64,000 bases of DNA from PMG-095 sp966250485 (GTDB lineage Bacteria; Myxococcota_A; Polyangia; Polyangiales; Polyangiaceae). Position 1 is the first letter of the stretch, and each line of letters opens with the position of its first letter. Below the pieces are notes generated by a model that did not search any database, was not told the DNA's origin, and worked only from the letters and a program-made list of their open reading frames with translations. Made by a program: the position numbers and the translations under genes. The stretch lies in the NCBI GenBank assembly GCA_966250485.1, contig CBINHN010000023.1, forward strand, positions 36,810-100,809. Reading direction: 5' to 3'. Of the stretch, positions 60,863-64,000 are shown one piece after another.

Positions 60863-61732
60863 ATGAACCCGCCGCCGACCACGGACTTTTCGCGCTACGA
60901 GCCAGCGTATCCCGAGCTCTTCGCGCTGCTGCGCAAGGCCGGTTGGCATCCGCGGCGCTTCGTGGATTTTCCCCGCGTGGATCTCGACGCCAACGGTGAG
61001 CCCTACGGATTCCTCGTGTTGGAAGCTTATCCGGAGGCGTTCCTGCACTCGTTTTATGGGCTGGAGGTAGCTGCGCAGCAGAGCTTTGGAGAGGTGCGCA
61101 TTTCCATCGGCTTCGGCGAGCGTTGGGAGCGGATGCGCTACGAAGAATACGGCATCAACATCGATGCGCTCGCCGGCTATGCGTTCCCGTATCCGGCGTT
61201 CGGTTGGGAGACCATGATGGGCTTCGTCACCTCCGACGGCCGCGCGCTCGCCGTCGACGACACCTATCAGGTGTTCGCGCGCGCCAACGATCCGTTCCAG
61301 CTCATGGACGAAGCGCTTTTTCGTCGGCGAGCGCCGGGGTTCGAGCATGGTTACCTCGAGCGGCAGCACATCCCGCTCGACTACTGGCGCCTCGTCTGGG
61401 ACCGACCGCTCGAGTACCACTTGCCGAAGTACCGCGCCTACGCGGTGACCGAGGGCGGCAGCACCGAGTACGTCCTCGAGTGCATCGAGCACCCCCAGCT
61501 CTTCGCGGTACGCGTGCCAGAAATCCGCGAAATGAATGGTGATTTGCTGGTGAGCTACCGGCGCAACGATCCGCAGATGAGCCCGTCACTGGCGATGAAC
61601 TTGATCGTCGTCAAGCTGCTCGACCAGTTCTTCGAAGGCGCCTATCGCGAACGCGTTCGCCGCATTCATCTCAAAGACATCGACACCGGCAAGACAGCCG
61701 TCCTCGGCTGGCCGAGCGCGCCCGCGAGCTGA
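60863..61732 (+). CDS. SUKH-3-like immunity protein with C-terminal extension
   Basis: A 289-residue protein 13 nt after the RHS toxin-like gene. Residues ~10-150 match the SUKH-3 pattern: a helix followed by the signature LLRKAGWHPRRFVD, then EAFLHSFYGLEV, ISIGFGERWERM, AFPYPAFGWETMMGFVTSDGRALAVDDTYQVFA. SUKH-3 proteins are immunity factors for YwqJ-type deaminase and other toxins. Residues ~150-289 (ERQHIPLDYWRLVWDRPLEYHLPKY onward) are additional, about as long again as a normal SUKH domain, and no known family was recognised. This could be a second immunity domain. Position directly after the toxin supports the immunity role. Confidence 0.72.
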   Translation: MNPPPTTDFSRYEPAYPELFALLRKAGWHPRRFVDFPRVDLDANGEPYGFLVLEAYPEAFLHSFYGLEVAAQQSFGEVRISIGFGERWERMRYEEYGINIDALAGYAFPYPAFGWETMMGFVTSDGRALAVDDTYQVFARANDPFQLMDEALFRRRAPGFEHGYLERQHIPLDYWRLVWDRPLEYHLPKYRAYAVTEGGSTEYVLECIEHPQLFAVRVPEIREMNGDLLVSYRRNDPQMSPSLAMNLIVVKLLDQFFEGAYRERVRRIHLKDIDTGKTAVLGWPSAPAS

Positions 61733-61962
61733 GCGACGCTCACGGCAGCCGAGCATCCCTGCGTTGCTCCTATGCGCGGCGCAGAGGAGCTCCAGACTTT
61801 CGGGCGTCGCTGGGCCGCCGAGCGCGTAGCGCTCGCGGACACAGAATGTCCATAACACGCGTAGTAGTGCGGCCGGTGTTGCGGCTCAGGCCACGGTGCC
61901 GTGTGTGGTGTGGCGCCATGCAGGGCGTGCCGCGCTCGGCGGCGGCGCCTTCGCCGAAGTCC
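61733..61962. other. Intergenic region with small inverted repeats and a repeated 19-mer
   Basis: A 230-nt gap between convergent genes. It holds GAGCGC-GTA-GCGCTC (61820-61834) and GGACA-N5-TGTCC (61837-61851), which may act as terminators for either gene, and the 19-mer GCATCCCTGCGTTGCTCCT (61753-61771) repeated at 63909-63927. No gene seen. Confidence 0.4.
61753..61771. repeat. 19-bp element, copy 1
   Basis: GCATCCCTGCGTTGCTCCT is repeated exactly at 63909-63927. Both copies are intergenic, downstream of plus-strand genes. Confidence 0.55.
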
Positions 61963-62631
61963 CTACCCCACCTTCGCGAAGGGGCTCAGCAGTAGCCAGC
62001 TCGGGAAGGCGCGCTTCAAGGCGGGCGGTCCCATGAGCGCGACGTCGCCGGCGCGCAGCGCTGCTTCTAGGCTGCGCTTGCCCCTCCAGATTTCGGTCAG
62101 GGTGCGGACGTCGGTTTCGAGCTCTAGGTCGATCGCGAAGCCGGGGTTGGTCAGGCACACGTCGGCGATTTGTCGCTCGAGGTGTAGCCAGAAGCGCTTC
62201 TGGCCGCGCTTGGCGTCGGCGAAGCGGAATAGGACGACGGTGCGCTGCTTGGGAATCGCGCTCCAGTTCAGGCGCCGCTGCATGTCCCACATGAGCAACG
62301 AGGGATCGAGTTGCTCGTCCGTGATTTCGCGGTGCGCGTAGGCTTTGCCCCACGCGCCGATGCTCTCTACGACTGGAAACAGCGCTTCGCCGGCGTCGGT
62401 GAGGCGGTATTCGGGACCCGCGGCGCCTTCCAGGCGCAGGACGACCCCACAATCCTGCAGGGTGCGCAGCCGCTGCGCGAGCAACGTGCGACTCATGAGC
62501 GGTACGCCGCGCTGTAGCTCGGAGAAGCGCGTGCTGCCGAGCAGCAGCTCGCGAACGACGAGCAACGTCCAGCGCTCGGCCAGGATCTCCAACGCCTGCG
62601 CGATCGGGCAGAACTGACCGTAGGTCTTCAT
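61963..62631 (-). CDS. HxlR-family winged-helix regulator with SCP2-like C-terminal domain
   Basis: A 222-residue regulator. Residues ~1-95 are an HxlR winged helix (MKTYGQFCPIAQALEILAERWTLLVVRELL, FSELQRGVPLMSRTLLAQRLRTLQDCGV). The conserved Cys in YGQFCPIA is typical of redox- or ligand-responsive HxlR members. Residues ~115-222 resemble the sterol-carrier-protein-2-like domain found fused to such regulators (LFRFADAKRGQKRFWLHLERQIADVCLTNPGFAIDLELET). The start at MKTYGQ is chosen to match the family; ATG 62649 would add six residues. It is divergent from the acyl-CoA dehydrogenase gene (99 nt), which it may regulate. Confidence 0.85.
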   Translation of the reverse strand: MKTYGQFCPIAQALEILAERWTLLVVRELLLGSTRFSELQRGVPLMSRTLLAQRLRTLQDCGVVLRLEGAAGPEYRLTDAGEALFPVVESIGAWGKAYAHREITDEQLDPSLLMWDMQRRLNWSAIPKQRTVVLFRFADAKRGQKRFWLHLERQIADVCLTNPGFAIDLELETDVRTLTEIWRGKRSLEAALRAGDVALMGPPALKRAFPSWLLLSPFAKVG

Positions 62632-62730
62632 GAACGAAAGGTGCTCCATTCTCAGGCGCACAGCTGGTCCATTTTCCGTACTAGAGCGCCGGCGCGGCGT
62701 TGGTCATCCTCTGTGCGAAAGGAAGGGACC

Positions 62731-63855
62731 ATGGCCGATGATTGGAAACAGATCGCGGAGAGACTCGGAAAGAGCTGCGCACAGCGCGCGGCCCAGTACG
62801 ACCGAGCGGACGGCTTCGTCGCGGAGAACTACGCGGAACTCAAGGCTAACAGAGTGTTCTCGCTATTGGTTCCGAGTGAGCTCGGCGGCGGCGGAGGGAC
62901 GTTCACGCAGCTCTGTGAGTTTCTTCACGAGCTCGGGCGGCACTGCGCGTCTACGGCGCTCGCTTTGGCTATGCATCAGCACCTGGTAGCCGCGACGGTG
63001 TTCCGGCACTTGCGCGGACAGCCGGGCGCGAAGCTGTTGGAGCGCATCGCGAAGGAACAGCTCGTGCTCGTCAGCACCGGCGCTACCGACTGGGTCGACT
63101 CGAACGGTCAGGCCAAGCGCGTTCCAGGCGGATACAGAGTGAGCGCTCGCAAGGTGTTCGGCAGCGGCTGCCCCGTCGCCGATCTCTTGCTCACGACGTT
63201 CGCCGCGGATGACGAGCCCGAAGGCCCCAGCGTGATTCATTGCCCGGTCTCGCTGAAGGGGGAGGGCGTGCAGCGCCTCACGGACTGGCAGACGCTGGGC
63301 ATGCGCGGGACCGGCTCGCACACCATAACGCTCGAAGACGTGTTCGTGCCCGATGAAGCGGTCGCGTTGAAGCGTCCCAAAGGCAAGTGGCATCCAGCGT
63401 GGGACGTGACGCTCGGTGTCGCGCCGCCCATCTACATGGCGGCGTACGCCGGCTTGGCCAGCGCCGCAGCGGAGCAAGCGTTGGCCTACGCGCGCGCGAG
63501 TCAGAAGGTGTGTACGAGCCGCGTGCTCGCCGCGGGCCGCCTGCAGAACGCTAACACTGAGGTGCAGCTGCTGTGGCGCGACATGGTGCGGCTCGGCGCC
63601 GAGCTCGCGTTCACTCCCTCGCTCGAAAACAGCAGCGCGCAGCTCGTGCGCAAGACGCTCATGACGCGGGCGGTCGAAGCCACCATGGAAGCGGCCATGG
63701 CCGTGGTCGGCGGGGCCGGCTTCTATCGCGCGCTCCCCTTCGAGCGGATGTGGCGCGACGCGCAGGCGGCCCACTATCACCCGCTGCCGGAAGATCGCCA
63801 GCTGCTCTTCAGCGGGCGCGTGGCGCTCGGCCTCGACGGCGCTTGGCAGGATTGA
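62731..63855 (+). CDS. Acyl-CoA dehydrogenase family flavoprotein
   Basis: A 374-residue protein of the acyl-CoA dehydrogenase superfamily. The N-terminal helical domain (GFVAENYAELKANRVFSLLVPSELGGGGGTF) is followed by the beta domain (GATDWVDSNGQAKRVPGGYRVSARKVFGSGCPVADLLLTTF, TLGMRGTGSHTITLEDVFVPDEAV) and a C-terminal four-helix bundle (PLPEDRQLLFSGRVALGLDG). The Glu usually seen as catalytic base is not clearly placed, and the sequence looks closer to the flavin-dependent monooxygenase/acyl-CoA dehydrogenase type 2 group (DszC/HpaB-like helices). ATG 62731 has AAAGGAAGGG upstream. The substrate is unknown; the divergent HxlR-SCP2 regulator may control it. Confidence 0.85.
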   Translation: MADDWKQIAERLGKSCAQRAAQYDRADGFVAENYAELKANRVFSLLVPSELGGGGGTFTQLCEFLHELGRHCASTALALAMHQHLVAATVFRHLRGQPGAKLLERIAKEQLVLVSTGATDWVDSNGQAKRVPGGYRVSARKVFGSGCPVADLLLTTFAADDEPEGPSVIHCPVSLKGEGVQRLTDWQTLGMRGTGSHTITLEDVFVPDEAVALKRPKGKWHPAWDVTLGVAPPIYMAAYAGLASAAAEQALAYARASQKVCTSRVLAAGRLQNANTEVQLLWRDMVRLGAELAFTPSLENSSAQLVRKTLMTRAVEATMEAAMAVVGGAGFYRALPFERMWRDAQAAHYHPLPEDRQLLFSGRVALGLDGAWQD

Positions 63856-63871
63856 GCTTTAGCGCCGGTCC

Positions 63872-63877
63872 TATAAT
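63872..63877 (+). promoter_or_regulatory. TATAAT -10 consensus downstream of the acyl-CoA dehydrogenase gene
   Basis: A perfect TATAAT, rare in this GC-rich window, with TTGAGC (63852-63857) only 14 nt upstream. If active it would read toward a gene beyond the window end. The spacing is short, so it may be fortuitous. Confidence 0.3.
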
Positions 63878-63908
63878 CTCTCCCGTCGCCCGCCCGCAGA
63901 TGCACTTC

Positions 63909-63927
63909 GCATCCCTGCGTTGCTCCT
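63909..63927. repeat. 19-bp element, copy 2
   Basis: Exact match to the element at 61753-61771 (GCATCCCTGCGTTGCTCCT), again in intergenic sequence, here followed by a hairpin. Confidence 0.55.
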
Positions 63928-63931
63928 CCTC

Positions 63932-63949
63932 GGCGTGCTTCAGCACGCC
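63932..63949 (+). terminator. Hairpin downstream of the acyl-CoA dehydrogenase gene
   Basis: GGCGTGCT and AGCACGCC form a perfect 8-bp stem with a 2-nt loop (tight, probably 4-nt with one pair open). It lies 77 nt after the stop. No T-run follows, so termination is uncertain. Confidence 0.35.
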
Positions 63950-64000
63950 TTCGTCGTCGCGCCTTGGTCTGCTCGCGCCTCTTTGGCGGGCTCGGTCCGA

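Overview
The window is a high-GC, gene-dense stretch of a bacterial chromosome. Its gene content points to a myxobacterium (Myxococcota), most likely of the Polyangia/Sorangiineae type. The evidence is an intact mglB-mglA gliding-polarity pair whose MglA keeps the 195-residue length and key residues of Myxococcus MglA, two large transmembrane eukaryotic-like Ser/Thr kinases, a MYXO-CTERM-like C-terminal sorting signal, several lipoproteins with Gly/Ser-rich linkers, a DUF4388 (PATAN) plus ParA-like protein, and an SCE4755-type polysaccharide monooxygenase-like protein. No rRNA, tRNA, CRISPR array, insertion sequence or prophage was found.

Layout: 0-13 kb holds the 3' end of rarA, a Ser/Thr kinase, lipoproteins, hpt, a short-chain dehydrogenase, comEC, a triple-GAF protein, glk and an outer-membrane protein. 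13-19 kb holds tlyA, an FMN reductase, a CPBP protease, a UbiA-type prenyltransferase, ligA and a one-base-spaced sulfatase-modifying-factor-domain protein. 19-23 kb holds a radical SAM/SPASM gene coupled to a zinc-ribbon/Gly-rich protein, then less characterised genes. 23-33 kb is mostly housekeeping: serS, rnr, a VKOR-DsbA fusion, add, a dnaJ-type gene, purN, a methyltransferase and rpoZ. 33-40 kb holds a divergent MocR-regulator/PNPOx-GNAT pair with a palindromic operator candidate, glgX, a ParA-like protein and a tail-anchored protein. 40-46.5 kb holds a kinase-WD40 receptor, a GH74 xyloglucanase-like lipoprotein and a site-2-protease family protein. 46.5-56.2 kb holds two giant, translationally coupled transglutaminase-like envelope proteins divergent from mglBA-recX. 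56.2-64 kb holds the monooxygenase-like surface protein, an RHS polymorphic-toxin-like gene with its probable SUKH-3 immunity gene, and an HxlR regulator divergent from an acyl-CoA dehydrogenase.

The most promising leads are: (1) the RHS protein, whose C-terminal YwqJ-deaminase-like tip carries Met where the catalytic Glu is expected, followed by an over-long SUKH-3-like immunity protein; (2) the radical SAM/SPASM enzyme coupled to a protein with three YGxPP-like motifs, a possible peptide-modification system; (3) the pair of giant transglutaminase-like proteins, one intact and one with the catalytic triad lost; (4) a repeated TANNNT box 5-7 nt upstream of start codons, which suggests leaderless transcripts. 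All family assignments come from reading motifs by eye; no database search was run.
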